A stretch of 64,000 bases of DNA from Amphritea atlantica. Lineage in GTDB: Bacteria > Pseudomonadota > Gammaproteobacteria > Pseudomonadales > Balneatricaceae. The position numbers were made by a program, and so were the translations under genes. The notes under the pieces are model-generated. The model searched no databases. It worked only from the letters and a program-made list of their open reading frames with translations, and was not told the origin of the DNA. Location: positions 241,077 through 305,076 of the forward strand of contig CP073345.1 in assembly GCA_024397875.1 (NCBI GenBank). The letters are read 5' to 3'. Of this stretch, positions 8,533-18,265 are shown piece after piece. The stretch's first letter is position 1; every line of letters begins with the position of its first letter.

Positions 8533-11289
8533 TTAAAGGCCAAGGGTCGCGGCAGGAATCGCCTCTGGATCATTCAGCGCCGGCACCGGGAAACAACTGA
8601 ACAACCGTTCTCCCGGTATTTTTACGGTCAGTTGCTGCTTAATCCGGTCTGAGCGCTGTTGCGCCAGAGCCTCCAGCTGTTGCTTCTCCAGTGCAGCCAG
8701 CTCCTCCTGAGTAAAAGGTTTGTCGCGTTTTTTATTGTCGGCCTCCAAGCCGGTCCGGATAAGTACCTGATCCTGCTGCACTGCCTGGCCGCAGATGTTC
8801 AGACGCATGCCTTTACGTTCAGCCATCATTGATTCAATTTTATTCAGATACCCCAATGCATAGTCATCCAGATCAGCATTGCCAGGAGCAAAGACAACCG
8901 GATCCAGGGAGATAAAACTACCATCCTTCGCCGCACTCGCCGCCAGGCTGATCAGCGTGCCGTAAGGCTGTAGAGATTTCAGCAGTATACTGAACGCCGC
9001 CTGTTTAAGTCCTTTACCGGCGAGCAAGGTAACAACACTCTGCAAACCAAAATCCGGGTCTTCCAGTGAACCACTGATGGGCACATCCAGATCGATATTG
9101 TCATCACTGTCCTGCAAGACAGAAATCGCCGTACCTAACGGCATCGACAGCTGCTTGCTGAATTTTGCCATCTGCTCCTGATCTGCCGGTTCCACCTCTA
9201 AACGGTGGATCTTAATCTCATTTTTACCATTGATCTTGCCACCCTTTAACTTACCCGAGCTGCTCAGTTGTAGCTGACCATTTTGCAGGTAATAGCCGGT
9301 ATATTCGATACTATAGGGGCTCAGACGGGGCAGCTCCAGCTGCTTCAAATTGCCTTTCCAGCTGGCGTTGTCACCCCCACCGGCGAGATCGGTATCACCG
9401 CTCAGCTCAAGCGTGGTAAAGCCATTGAGTTTCAGTCCCAGATCAAATACAGCCAGATCCTGGCTGCCGCTATCCAGCCCCTGCAACAACGCTTTATCAA
9501 TCAGGATCTCTGAATTAAACGGGGGAGAGGTTGAGTTATCTGTAAACATGATTTTGCTGTCACCGGTGACCACCAGCTCCTTCACCTGCACCCGCAGTGG
9601 CGGCTCACCATCCGCCGCAGAACTATTATTCGCAGTCTCTCCGCTGCCCTCCGGAGGAGCCATACTGTTAATGCCCTTCTGCAGCCGCGATACACTAACA
9701 GGCTGCTTATCGGCCGTGAGCTGCTCCCTGAGTTGAAGATTCTGCAGTTCTACTCTGTTGATAACGACCGCTTTGCCCAGAGCAAAAGCCACATCACCGA
9801 TATTCAGATTCAGCTTAGCCAGGGTGGCATCACCCTGCGGTGACAGCTCCAATGCCGTCGCGTTGAGCCCGCCCAGACTTAGTTTTTCCGGCAGCGCCAG
9901 GTCGATATTACTCAGCTGCGCCTGAGACAGCGTTACCAAAGTCTGATCCTCCTGCAGCGCCTTCACCACGACTCCGCCCAACGCCAGCTGTCCGTTCTCG
10001 CCACTGATGGCAACCGGTTGATTCTGCAGAGCCAGCGCCAGGCCGCCCTGCCAGTCAGCAGTATCAACCCGGGCCTGAAGCCGCTCAGCCATCTGATACA
10101 CTAACTCACTGGTTTTCAGTCTGCCTTTGACATCAACCCGGTCAACGCCAGTCGCATTAAAATTCAGCCCGGTATTCCCCTGCCAACTACCCTCGTTCAG
10201 CTGCACCAGCGTTTCCTCACTGACAAGATCCAGTGCCGACAGACTCAACTGACCGGCCACATCGACGCTATGAATGCCGGCATCAGCGAATGCCAGATCA
10301 GTACGCCCATGCCAGTGCCCCGTATTCAGAGCCACTTTCAGTGCATCCGCCGTGAGTCCCAGTGCCGCCATATTCAGCTCACCCTCAACCGTCACGGACT
10401 CAGGCTTACCGGCACTCATTTTGAACTCAGTTTTGCCATCCCAGGTCAGCAGACGCTGACTCAGACCGAAGCCAGTCTGTTGCCAGTTGAAATCATCGAG
10501 CTGAACAGAGCCACTCTGGGTGATACTGATCTCATCGCCGGCAACAATGGTCAACATCAGGTCAGTCGATACTGTCGCCTGCAACTCCGGCACAAATGGG
10601 GCCGTAAACGAGTGGAGCGGTAACTTATCAAGTTTAAGGTGCAACTCCGAACGCTTGGTGTCCGGTAACGGTTGCCCCTGAGTACTCAGACTAAACCCGG
10701 CACCATTAATTGCGCCCTGCAGAGCAAGGTTAGTAATCGCTTCCTTCTGCCAGGTGTAAAAAGTATTCAGCTCGCCCTGATCGATCCGCAACTGATGATT
10801 CCCCTCCTTCAGTTGCGACTGCCAGCTAAAATCGGTAATACGGAAGTGCGCCAGACCAAACTGCCATGCGGAAGGTTCGGCGGGAGCCTCTTCAGGCGGC
10901 TCAGCAGTACCACCCGACAATGCAACCGGGCCAAGATAAAACTGCCGGGGTTCGGAATCAGCCTGTTCATGCACATACAGGGCAACCCCCTCCAGTGTCA
11001 GGTCACTGATCAGAATATGCTGTTCCGCCAGTGCCCCATAGTCCAGATCCAGCTGAAGTTTGTCGAGGCGCAATTCAGGCTGATCCGGGGTAACCACCGA
11101 CACGCCCTGCAGGGTTATCCGGCCGGTAAACCAGTTGATTGATAATGAATGGATTCCTGCCCGGCTCGCCCCCTGATCAAGCAACCACTGAACAGCATAA
11201 TCCCGCCCCAACTGGACCGCTGTGTGTAACCCTAACAAAACGACCAGTAGGGTAATAACACTGCCACGCACAATCCTTTTCACACTCAT
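8533..11289 (-). CDS. DUF748 / AsmA-like envelope protein
   Basis: Long protein of 918 residues with one N-terminal membrane anchor (residues 9-25, ITLLVVLLGLHTAVQLG) and a large periplasmic region of repeating beta-strands alternating L-x-L-x patterns. The C-terminal segment SLDPVVFAPGNADLDDYALG resembles the end of DUF748 proteins and recalls an OmpA-like fold; the LNICGQAV that follows fits. DUF748 members belong to the AsmA/TamB/YhdP superfamily, whose bridge-like proteins are thought to carry phospholipid between membranes. It converges on ybbP with a gap of 16 bases. The function is inferred from the family only. Confidence 0.8.
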   Translation of the reverse strand: MSVKRIVRGSVITLLVVLLGLHTAVQLGRDYAVQWLLDQGASRAGIHSLSINWFTGRITLQGVSVVTPDQPELRLDKLQLDLDYGALAEQHILISDLTLEGVALYVHEQADSEPRQFYLGPVALSGGTAEPPEEAPAEPSAWQFGLAHFRITDFSWQSQLKEGNHQLRIDQGELNTFYTWQKEAITNLALQGAINGAGFSLSTQGQPLPDTKRSELHLKLDKLPLHSFTAPFVPELQATVSTDLMLTIVAGDEISITQSGSVQLDDFNWQQTGFGLSQRLLTWDGKTEFKMSAGKPESVTVEGELNMAALGLTADALKVALNTGHWHGRTDLAFADAGIHSVDVAGQLSLSALDLVSEETLVQLNEGSWQGNTGLNFNATGVDRVDVKGRLKTSELVYQMAERLQARVDTADWQGGLALALQNQPVAISGENGQLALGGVVVKALQEDQTLVTLSQAQLSNIDLALPEKLSLGGLNATALELSPQGDATLAKLNLNIGDVAFALGKAVVINRVELQNLQLREQLTADKQPVSVSRLQKGINSMAPPEGSGETANNSSAADGEPPLRVQVKELVVTGDSKIMFTDNSTSPPFNSEILIDKALLQGLDSGSQDLAVFDLGLKLNGFTTLELSGDTDLAGGGDNASWKGNLKQLELPRLSPYSIEYTGYYLQNGQLQLSSSGKLKGGKINGKNEIKIHRLEVEPADQEQMAKFSKQLSMPLGTAISVLQDSDDNIDLDVPISGSLEDPDFGLQSVVTLLAGKGLKQAAFSILLKSLQPYGTLISLAASAAKDGSFISLDPVVFAPGNADLDDYALGYLNKIESMMAERKGMRLNICGQAVQQDQVLIRTGLEADNKKRDKPFTQEELAALEKQQLEALAQQRSDRIKQQLTVKIPGERLFSCFPVPALNDPEAIPAATLGL

Positions 11290-11565
11290 ATACCAATCCG
11301 CTGCTCTTCTGATGCGATTCTTTAGATATTAGCAGGTTGTCTCAGGGTCGGGAAAAAGATCTGATCTGACGAACTCTGATATCGACTAAGATGCATGCTC
11401 CTTGATTAAACGCATACGTGTGTCATACGGATTAAGACCAATTATAGCTACCCGGAAAAGCGTGTTACTGGTAGAATCGCCCCCCGAACCGTTCATAAAA
11501 GATGCCCTAAGGCACGTCGCAGTACGGTTCACAACAGTTCTATCAATGACTACGGGTGAATAATC

Positions 11566-11694
11566 ATGGCAAACCATGACGAAAACTTCCGTGACAGCTC
11601 AGGTCCGATCTGGCTCCTGATCAACGCTGGCGCTTTGGCATGGATCTGCATGCCTGCCATTATTGGCTGGAGCCATGTAGTACAAGCGATGTAA
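11566..11694 (+). CDS. 42-residue membrane miniprotein
   Basis: Short open frame with an ATG preceded by a good GGGTGA ribosome site (spacing 6) and followed closely by a strong terminator at 11737-11767, so it has the layout of a real single-gene unit. The product begins MANHDENFRDSSGPIWLLIN and contains one hydrophobic segment (residues about 14-34, ending in IIGWSHVV), suggesting an inner-membrane miniprotein with a charged cytoplasmic start. I do not recognise the family. It is convergent with rpiA. The 276 bases upstream contain no other gene and should hold its promoter. Confidence 0.6.
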   Translation: MANHDENFRDSSGPIWLLINAGALAWICMPAIIGWSHVVQAM

Positions 11695-11736
11695 TAACAA
11701 GCTTGTAGTACCGTTGAAGCCGTTACGGTTAAACAT

Positions 11737-11767
11737 AAAAAAGGCCTTCATAATGAAGGCCTTTTTT
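11737..11767. terminator. Bidirectional terminator between the miniprotein gene and rpiA
   Basis: Six A, stem GGCCTTCA / TGAAGGCC with a TAA loop, and six T. It is symmetrical, so it can end both the plus-strand miniprotein transcript and the minus-strand rpiA transcript. Confidence 0.88.
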
Positions 11768-11793
11768 ATTGGCTGATTGATACCGGGTAAGGG

Positions 11794-12465
11794 TTACCGG
11801 GTAAGGGTTTGCACCCCATCAGGAGTTGCCATCAGCACCACGTTGGCTCCCCGCCGGGCAAACAGCCCGTTAGTCACGACGCCGACAATGTTATTGATGT
11901 CGGTTTCCAGCGCTTCCGGTTGTTCAATCTCTAAACCGTGCAGATCGAGAATGATATTACCGTTATCCGTGACAAACCCTTCCCGGTAAACCGGCATACA
12001 GTCCAGCTGCACCAGCCTGCGGGCAACCTGTGAGCGGGCCATCGGTATCACCTCGACCGGGAGTGGAAATTCACCCAGCAGATCAACTTTCTTCGTTTCA
12101 TCAACAATACAGACAAATTCTTTGGCAACGTCTGCGACGATCTTTTCACGGGTCAGTGCGCCACCACCGCCTTTGATCAGATTCAGTCGGCTATCAAACT
12201 CATCCGCACCATCGACATAGACCTCCATCTGATCAACAGAGTTCATATCATACACTTCGATACCATGCCCTCTGAGACGTTCGGCAGTTGCCTCTGAACT
12301 GGCGACCGCCGCTTCAAACAGATGCTTAATCTTTGCCAGCTCATCAATAAAAAAATTTGCCGTGGAACCGGTGCCTACACCAACAATAGAATCGCGGCTC
12401 AGCTTCGGCTGGATATAGGTAACTGCAGCCTGTGCGACTGCCAGTTTCATCTCATCCTGTGTCAT
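11794..12465 (-). CDS. rpiA: Ribose-5-phosphate isomerase A
   Basis: Interconverts ribose-5-phosphate and ribulose-5-phosphate in the pentose phosphate pathway. Seen: the phosphate loop [14 protein letters not shown], the catalytic DGADEFD with [14 protein letters not shown] (Asp, Lys, Glu of the active site), and the C-terminal [17 protein letters not shown]. Length of 223 residues is normal. It is divergent from ilvA across 155 bases, an arrangement common in pseudomonads and relatives. Confidence 0.96.
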   Translation of the reverse strand: MTQDEMKLAVAQAAVTYIQPKLSRDSIVGVGTGSTANFFIDELAKIKHLFEAAVASSEATAERLRGHGIEVYDMNSVDQMEVYVDGADEFDSRLNLIKGGGGALTREKIVADVAKEFVCIVDETKKVDLLGEFPLPVEVIPMARSQVARRLVQLDCMPVYREGFVTDNGNIILDLHGLEIEQPEALETDINNIVGVVTNGLFARRGANVVLMATPDGVQTLTR

Positions 12466-12620
12466 ATTATGGGAAACCCCGTATAAATGTCGTTAACTGG
12501 CGAGATTATACGCTGATTGATCGATATCTTATAGACGAAAACCATCTCAGCGATTACCATTTAACGCTTTATTCACACTGCCTCCTACGCCGGATCGCAG
12601 CAACACATTGAAAGCACCCG

Positions 12621-14138
12621 ATGGCTCACCGATATATAAAGAAAATTCTCGATGCCCGCGTCTATGACGCCGCCATCGAAACCCCACTCGACGAAGCAAC
12701 CAACCTCAGCAGCCGACTGGGCAACCGGGTATTGCTGAAACGGGAAGACCTGCAGCCGGTATTCTCTTTCAAGCTCCGCGGCGCCTATAACAAGATGGCG
12801 CAGCTGACCGAAGAGGAACGTAAGCGAGGCGTTATTGCGGCATCTGCAGGCAACCATGCGCAGGGACTGGCGATGTCGGCCAAAATCCTGGGCGTTAAAG
12901 CCACCATTGTGATGCCCAAAACCACGCCGGATATTAAGGTCAACAGTGTCCGTGCGCGGGGCGGTAAGGTTGTTTTACACGGCGAAACATTTGATGAAGC
13001 GTCAAAACACTCATTCAAACTGGTTGAAGAACAGGGCTTAACCTACGTCCACCCCTACGATGATATCGATGTTATCGCCGGTCAGGGCACCATTGCGATG
13101 GAGCTGCTGCGTCAGGAAAGCGGCCCGATCGACGCGGTATTCGTTCCGGTCGGTGGTGGAGGCCTGATCTCCGGCATCGCCGTGTATATCAAATACCTGC
13201 GGCCTGAGACAAAAGTCATCGGGGTTGAATCGGAAGATTCCGCCTGCCTCAAGGCGGCACTGGAAGCCGGCGAACGGGTTATTCTGCCTCAGGTCGGTAT
13301 CTTTGCCGACGGCGTCGCTGTAGCCCAGATCGGTGAAAACACGTTCGAACTCTGTCAGCAGTTTGTTGATGAAGTGATTACCGTCAACACCGATGAAATC
13401 TGTGCTGCCATCAAGGACATCTTCGAAGATACCCGTTCAATTACCGAACCGGCCGGAGCCCTTGCCGTTGCGGGTCTGAAGAAATATGTCGCCCGGGAAT
13501 CAGCAAAAGATAAGACGCTCATCGCTATCGACAGTGGCGCCAATGTTAACTTTGATCGTCTGCGCCATATTGCTGAACGCTCAGAACTGGGTGAAAACCG
13601 CGAAGCGATTATCGCCGTTAAAATTCCCGAAAGACCGGGTAGTTTTAAAGAGTTTTGTAACGCCCTTGGAAAACGCAACATCACCGAGTTTAACTACCGC
13701 TATGCCGATGATGACGATGCTCAAATCTTCGTTGGTGTGCAGTTACAGGCTGGCACCGATGCCCGTACAGAACTGCTTTCTGAGCTGAAATCCGAAGCCT
13801 ATAAAGTTATTGATCTGTCAGATAACGAGATGGCGAAGCTTCATGTGCGCTATATGGTGGGTGGTCATGCTCCCGATTCAGTGACCAATGAGATTCTCTA
13901 CCGCTTCGAATTTCCTGAACGTCCCGGCGCATTGATGAACTTCCTGAAAAAGCTGGGTGGCCGCTGGAATATCTCTATGTTCCACTATCGCAACCATGGT
14001 GCGGCCTACGGCCGGGTGCTGGTAGGGCTGCAGGTGCCGGAAGATGAGCGTCACCAAGTGACTGAGTTTCTCGAAGATATCGGTTACAACTACTGGGAAG
14101 AAACCGATAACCCGGCCTATAAACTGTTTCTGGGCTAG
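12621..14138 (+). CDS. ilvA: Biosynthetic threonine deaminase
   Basis: Converts threonine to 2-oxobutyrate, the first committed step of isoleucine synthesis. The N-terminal PLP domain has the lysine in FSFKLRGAYNK (Lys51) and the phosphate loop VGGGGLISG. The C-terminal half (about 330-505) holds two ACT-like regulatory repeats, each with a PERPG(S/A) start (residues near 338 and 432), showing that this is the isoleucine-inhibited biosynthetic form, not the catabolic one. Length of 505 residues fits E. coli IlvA (514). Confidence 0.96.
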   Translation: MAHRYIKKILDARVYDAAIETPLDEATNLSSRLGNRVLLKREDLQPVFSFKLRGAYNKMAQLTEEERKRGVIAASAGNHAQGLAMSAKILGVKATIVMPKTTPDIKVNSVRARGGKVVLHGETFDEASKHSFKLVEEQGLTYVHPYDDIDVIAGQGTIAMELLRQESGPIDAVFVPVGGGGLISGIAVYIKYLRPETKVIGVESEDSACLKAALEAGERVILPQVGIFADGVAVAQIGENTFELCQQFVDEVITVNTDEICAAIKDIFEDTRSITEPAGALAVAGLKKYVARESAKDKTLIAIDSGANVNFDRLRHIAERSELGENREAIIAVKIPERPGSFKEFCNALGKRNITEFNYRYADDDDAQIFVGVQLQAGTDARTELLSELKSEAYKVIDLSDNEMAKLHVRYMVGGHAPDSVTNEILYRFEFPERPGALMNFLKKLGGRWNISMFHYRNHGAAYGRVLVGLQVPEDERHQVTEFLEDIGYNYWEETDNPAYKLFLG

Positions 14139-14150
14139 TCAGAAAGCCAC

Positions 14151-14179
14151 AAAAAAACGCACCTTAGGGTGCGTTTTTT
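14151..14179 (+). terminator. Rho-independent terminator of ilvA
   Basis: Seven A, stem CGCACC / GGGTGCG with a TTA loop, and a run of six T shortly after the ilvA stop. Confidence 0.88.
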
Positions 14180-14203
14180 ATAGCGGCTAGCCTGCCAATT
14201 GAA

Positions 14204-14707
14204 TTACGGCACTTCTGGCGAATGGCTGAACTTATCGGTAAAAAACGCCTGCAGCACAAACAGTAAAATCGATATCGTACCCCAGCTCAGCCCCACCACA
14301 ACGCCGAAATCAATAATACCCCGCCAGGGCTGCTGTAACATATGCACCAGCTGTACCAGCACGATGATACCCAGCAACAAGCAGTAGGTAACGATCATCC
14401 GCTGCCGTCTTATATGAAAAAAGCCCATGCAAAAAAGCGGTGCCAGAATCAGGCGCAGTGGCGTTACATTGTCCCGCAAATAGAGCAACCGGGCCGCCAC
14501 CCTGGGTGAATACCCCCGCTGAAAGCCTCTATAACCCTCAGCAAAACCCATAAATAGCACACTGGAAACCAGTGCCGCCCAGTGATACCAGTTCAGCGAA
14601 TAAGTAAACGTATCCAGCCCTATAGTACCGATACGTACAATGGCATTACCAAAGATAAAGGTAATGCCGATAACCCCCCAAACAACCGCAATATAACCCA
14701 ACACCAT
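14204..14707 (-). CDS. Hypothetical four-segment membrane protein
   Basis: Unrecognised protein of 167 residues with four hydrophobic segments: near the N-terminus (VLGYIAVVWGVIGITFIFG), in the middle (WAALVSSVLFMGFAEGY), VTYCLLLGIIVLVQLVHML and, near the C-terminus, GVVVGLSWGTISILLFVL. A positively charged loop (FHIRRQRM) lies between the central segments. I chose the ATG at 14707; a TTG at 14740 would add 11 residues but has no visible ribosome site. It is monocistronic and convergent with ilvA. No function is proposed. Confidence 0.7.
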   Translation of the reverse strand: MVLGYIAVVWGVIGITFIFGNAIVRIGTIGLDTFTYSLNWYHWAALVSSVLFMGFAEGYRGFQRGYSPRVAARLLYLRDNVTPLRLILAPLFCMGFFHIRRQRMIVTYCLLLGIIVLVQLVHMLQQPWRGIIDFGVVVGLSWGTISILLFVLQAFFTDKFSHSPEVP

Positions 14708-14771
14708 TAATCCATCGCTGATTGATAAACTGGGCGGCAATTATAATGGATTTGAGATTTTCTGACGACAT

Positions 14772-14806
14772 AAAAAAAGGCCGCACATTTAAGACAATGT
14801 GCGGCC
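14772..14806 (-). terminator. Rho-independent terminator of dctPQM
   Basis: On the minus strand a GGCCGCACAT stem with an 8-base loop is followed by a run of seven T, 49 bases after the dctM stop. Confidence 0.88.
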
Positions 14807-14854
14807 CAGAACAGCTATCAATCCAGATTGGGTGGATTAATCGCCGGTGACAGA

Positions 14855-16252
14855 CTAATACCCATTTAGCTGATCAATATATTCCGGCAGGAACAGCGAG
14901 ATCTGCGGCACATACGTGATCAGCATCAGGAACAGCAACAGCAGGCTGAGCCATGGCAGACATGCCTTGATAACCCAGATCATATTCTTCCCGGTGATAC
15001 CTGCGGTCACAAAGAGATTGAGCCCTACCGGCGGTGTCAGCATCCCGATCTCCATGTTCACGACCATGATGATACCCAGGTGAATCGGATCAATACCCAG
15101 CTGCGTCGCAATCGGGAACAGAATCGGCGCCATAATCAGCAGAATCGCCGAAGGCTCCATAAAGTTACCGGCAATCAGCAGGAGAATATTCACCACGATC
15201 AGGAAACCCCAGGCAGGCAGGCCCCAGTGAATGATGGTTTCAGCTATCTGATGAGGGATACGTTCAGTCGTCAGTACGTGCGCAAACAGCATTGCGTTAG
15301 CGATGATAAACAGCAGCATCAGGGACACTTTAGAGGCGTCCAGAATAACCTTACGCACCTCCGGATGACGAATCGATTTTGGTATCGCCCAAAGCATCTG
15401 CAACAGGTTGCGCGCTGTGGCTGAAGCTATCGCCTCGCCCTCATTGCGCCATGCGATCCCTTTCATCGGACCAATATCCCGATACCCCAGCACCGACACC
15501 ATATAAGCATACACAGCCGCCACTGCCGCCGCTTCAGTCGGACTGGCAATACCGCCATAAATAGAGCCGAGAACGATGATGATCAGCATCAGACCACCCA
15601 GGGCGATCATTAACGATTTACCCAGCTTGGCCACACCCGGGAACGGCTCCGCCGGAAGCTTCATAATCCGGGCGGCGATATAGATGGCAATCATCAGAAT
15701 ACCACCCATCATCAGACCGGGGATAAAGCCGGCCATAAACATCCGCGAAGCAGATACTTCGGTCGCTGCGGCATACACCAGCATGACGATTGATGGCGGA
15801 ATCAGAATCCCCAGGGTACCGGCATTGGCGATAACACCTGCGGCAAAAGATTCCGGATAACCTGAACGCACCATACCCGCGATCACGATGGTGCCAATCG
15901 CAGCCACCGTAGCCGGAGAGGAACCGGACACTGCAGCAAACAGCATACAGGCCATCACCGATGCCATCGCCAGGCCACCGCGAATATGGCCGACACTGTC
16001 GACGGCAAAATTAATCAGTCGCTTCGCCACCCCACCGGTAGAGAGGAATGCCGAGGACAGAATAAAAAACGGAATCGCCAGAAGCGTGTAATGTTCTGAG
16101 GTTGCTTCAAACAGCTTCAGAGAGATTGACGCCAGCGAGTCGTTGGAGAACATCAGAATCGTTGCCACACTGGACAGGCCCAGCGCGATAGCGATCGGCA
16201 TGCCCATAAACATACAGGCAAACAGGATAATAAATAGTGCAGCTGTGGTCAT
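14855..16252 (-). CDS. dctM: TRAP C4-dicarboxylate transporter, large permease
   Basis: Ion-coupled translocation subunit (DctM family) with about 12 hydrophobic segments over 465 residues. Family features seen: MFMGMPIAIALGLSS at the N-terminus, the glycine-rich hairpin GSSPATVAAIG, LIPPSIVMLVYA, and near the C-terminus NMEIGMLTPPVGLNLFV. The start overlaps the dctQ stop by four bases (ATGA), so the two are translationally coupled. With dctQ and dctP it forms a complete periplasmic-binding-protein-dependent uptake system for C4-dicarboxylates; identity rests on the neighbouring dctBD genes. Confidence 0.94.
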   Translation of the reverse strand: MTTAALFIILFACMFMGMPIAIALGLSSVATILMFSNDSLASISLKLFEATSEHYTLLAIPFFILSSAFLSTGGVAKRLINFAVDSVGHIRGGLAMASVMACMLFAAVSGSSPATVAAIGTIVIAGMVRSGYPESFAAGVIANAGTLGILIPPSIVMLVYAAATEVSASRMFMAGFIPGLMMGGILMIAIYIAARIMKLPAEPFPGVAKLGKSLMIALGGLMLIIIVLGSIYGGIASPTEAAAVAAVYAYMVSVLGYRDIGPMKGIAWRNEGEAIASATARNLLQMLWAIPKSIRHPEVRKVILDASKVSLMLLFIIANAMLFAHVLTTERIPHQIAETIIHWGLPAWGFLIVVNILLLIAGNFMEPSAILLIMAPILFPIATQLGIDPIHLGIIMVVNMEIGMLTPPVGLNLFVTAGITGKNMIWVIKACLPWLSLLLLFLMLITYVPQISLFLPEYIDQLNGY

Positions 16253-16842
16253 GACCGCCCCTCCTTATTGTTTGCATCGGTATCCGCATTGCCAGTCTTG
16301 TCCTTTGACTCAAGCTCCTGAAGCTCTTTGGCAAGTTCCATACTCTCTTCAGCTTCATCGCTGAAGTGAAAGCCATCGGCCTCTTTGGTTATCACTTTCC
16401 AGCCAAGCTGAAGAAAACGCATAATCAGCATGGCAAAACCGATCACCAGGATACTCATTGCCAGCCACTTCGGCACCGGCATATCTTCCAGCTCAATCCC
16501 GATCATCTTCATCTTGCTCAGATAGATCCAGGAACCGTACAGAAACAGCCCGCAATAGATCAGACACAGGACGATCGCCAGAAGCGTGAAAAAACGGTGC
16601 GCTTTGGTTGGTAGCAGTTTTACAAATACATCAACACCGATGTGAGCGCCCACTTTGACACCGTATGACGCCCCATAAAGGACGAACCAGGCAGCCAGCA
16701 ATAGGGTCAGTTCCTGAGCCCAGTGGATACCGGAGTTAAATCCGAAGCGCATTACCACCTCGGCAAATACCAGCAGCGTCATCGCTACCAGCAGCAGGGA
16801 GAGGAATGCCTCTTCCAGTTGTGTGATCAGATTACGAACCAT
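16249..16842 (-). CDS. dctQ: TRAP C4-dicarboxylate transporter, small permease
   Basis: Small membrane subunit of the TRAP system with four hydrophobic segments in the first 150 residues (for example FLSLLLVAMTLLVFAEVVMR and LTLLLAAWFVLYGASYGVK with WAQEL before it, a DctQ hallmark). The C-terminal tail (about 150-197) is unusually long, acidic and charged (EEAESMEL-like composition), predicted cytoplasmic. It follows dctP by 238 bases and overlaps dctM by four. Confidence 0.93.
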   Translation of the reverse strand: MVRNLITQLEEAFLSLLLVAMTLLVFAEVVMRFGFNSGIHWAQELTLLLAAWFVLYGASYGVKVGAHIGVDVFVKLLPTKAHRFFTLLAIVLCLIYCGLFLYGSWIYLSKMKMIGIELEDMPVPKWLAMSILVIGFAMLIMRFLQLGWKVITKEADGFHFSDEAEESMELAKELQELESKDKTGNADTDANNKEGRS

Positions 16843-17009
16843 AACGGCCCCCTTGGAACAACAGAGTAACGTTCAGCGAACAGGACTACTCTGTAAATCT
16901 TATTACTGTGCCTGCATCACAGGACAGCCTTGCAGCAAACCAGCAAGACCCGCCGAGCCGACGTGACTCTCCTGTGTAGCCTCACAAGTCGTTTAGAGGA
17001 TTGAGGGGG

Positions 17010-17039
17010 CTGCAGCGGGGCCTATACCTCCCGCCGCAG
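17010..17039 (-). other. Intercistronic mRNA hairpin between dctP and dctQ
   Basis: Minus-strand CTGCGGCGGG pairs with CCCGCTGCAG around a 10-base loop (one mismatch), 41 bases after the dctP stop. No T-run follows, so it is more likely to protect the dctP message or thin out downstream transcription than to terminate fully. This fits the need for more binding protein than permease. The remainder of the 238-base gap shows no gene. Confidence 0.5.
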
Positions 17040-17080
17040 CAGAGTACCGGTGTTCCCGTACAGGAACGCCAGTGAGCAGA

Positions 17081-18064
17081 TTACTGGTTAGAGGCTGCAG
17101 CCGCCTTGACCAGATCGGCACCGATCTCATCAGAGAACTGATCCCAAACAGGTTTCATTGCGGCAACCCATAAAGCACGGTCTTCAGCAGAGATTTCGAT
17201 TACTTCTGAACGCTTAGAATCGATGATCGCCTGCTTATCACTTTTGGCTTTTTCAGCAGCGATGTTATTACCGTATGCGATCGCTTCATCAAGCGCGGCT
17301 TTTACTTCAGAGCGCAGATCAGCGTCCAGGTCATTCCAGAACTCAGCGGAGGTGACCACCATATAGTCAAGAACCCCGTGGTTAGACTCTGTGATGTATG
17401 GCTGCACTTCGTAGAACTTCTTAGAAAAGATGTTGGACCAGGTATTTTCCTGACCATCAATTGCTTTAGTTTGCAGCAGAGTAAACACCTCTGAGAATGG
17501 CTTCTTCAAAGGCACCGCATCCACCGCTTCAAACTGCGCCTGAAGCACATCAGAAGTCATAATACGGAATTTTTTACCACTCGCATCAGCAGGCACTTTC
17601 AACGGATCGCTGGCAGACAACTGTTTCATACCATTGTGCAGATAACCCAGTCCCACCAGCCCTTTAGACTCCAGAGAGGTCAGCATTTTCTGACCATCAG
17701 CACTCCCCTGGAAGCGCTCAACTGCGGCCATATCCTTGAACAGGAATGGCAAATCAAACAGCTGCAGTGTTTTAGTATATTTCTGGAACTTTGACAGCGA
17801 TGGCGCAGCCATCTGCACATCTCCCAGCAGCATCGCTTCCAGCACTTTGTTATCACCAAAAAGCTGTGAGCTAGGAAACACCTTAACTTCAACCTTGCCC
17901 GCCAGGCGCTCAGCTACCAGTTCAGCAAACTTGTTTGCCATCTGGCCTTTCGGGGTGTTTTCCGCCACCACGTGTGAGAATTTGATTTCAATCGGGGCAG
18001 CCATTGCAGAGGTTGCACCAAGAGTCAGAGCCATTGCCGTAACGGCAGCAGAAAATAAACGCAT
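17081..18064 (-). CDS. dctP: TRAP C4-dicarboxylate-binding periplasmic protein
   Basis: Periplasmic receptor of the TRAP system, 327 residues, with a signal peptide ending ATSAMA-API. Family features: EIKFSHVVAENTPKGQMA at the mature N-terminus, the substrate-carboxylate arginine in KKFRIMTSDVLQAQFEA, and DGQENTWSNIFSKKFYEVQ. A GGAG ribosome site lies 8 bases before the ATG. It is the first gene of dctPQM, with a sigma-54 promoter about 90 bases upstream. Malate, succinate or fumarate are the expected ligands by family and context. Confidence 0.94.
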   Translation of the reverse strand: MRLFSAAVTAMALTLGATSAMAAPIEIKFSHVVAENTPKGQMANKFAELVAERLAGKVEVKVFPSSQLFGDNKVLEAMLLGDVQMAAPSLSKFQKYTKTLQLFDLPFLFKDMAAVERFQGSADGQKMLTSLESKGLVGLGYLHNGMKQLSASDPLKVPADASGKKFRIMTSDVLQAQFEAVDAVPLKKPFSEVFTLLQTKAIDGQENTWSNIFSKKFYEVQPYITESNHGVLDYMVVTSAEFWNDLDADLRSEVKAALDEAIAYGNNIAAEKAKSDKQAIIDSKRSEVIEISAEDRALWVAAMKPVWDQFSDEIGADLVKAAAASNQ

Positions 18065-18151
18065 ATTGCTTCTCCAGTTTTGTAATTATTCAGGCGCTTT
18101 TTCGGGTCTAACAGCAGAACCCACGCTCAGTTATTCACTCAACACTACAGC

Positions 18152-18168
18152 TGCAAAGTGCAGGCCAA
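18152..18168 (-). promoter_or_regulatory. Sigma-54 (-24/-12) promoter of dctPQM
   Basis: Minus-strand TTGGCCTGCACTTTGCA matches the RpoN consensus yTGGCACG-N4-TTGCw with invariant GG and GC correctly spaced and only two mismatches (AC to CT). It should start transcription near 18140, about 75 bases before dctP. The adjacent dctD encodes the matching class of activator. Confidence 0.82.
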
Positions 18169-18265
18169 TTGCATTTTTTCATGAGAAAGTTTTTTTATTT
18201 TATTAAAAAACAAATAGTTAAAATTCTTAACCTTAATTGTGTTTAGACAGGCTGATTTCTTAAAC

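Noticed and set aside
11386..11577. 63-codon minus-strand frame before the miniprotein
   Set aside because: No ribosome site or family resemblance; it lies in the promoter gap of the 42-residue gene.
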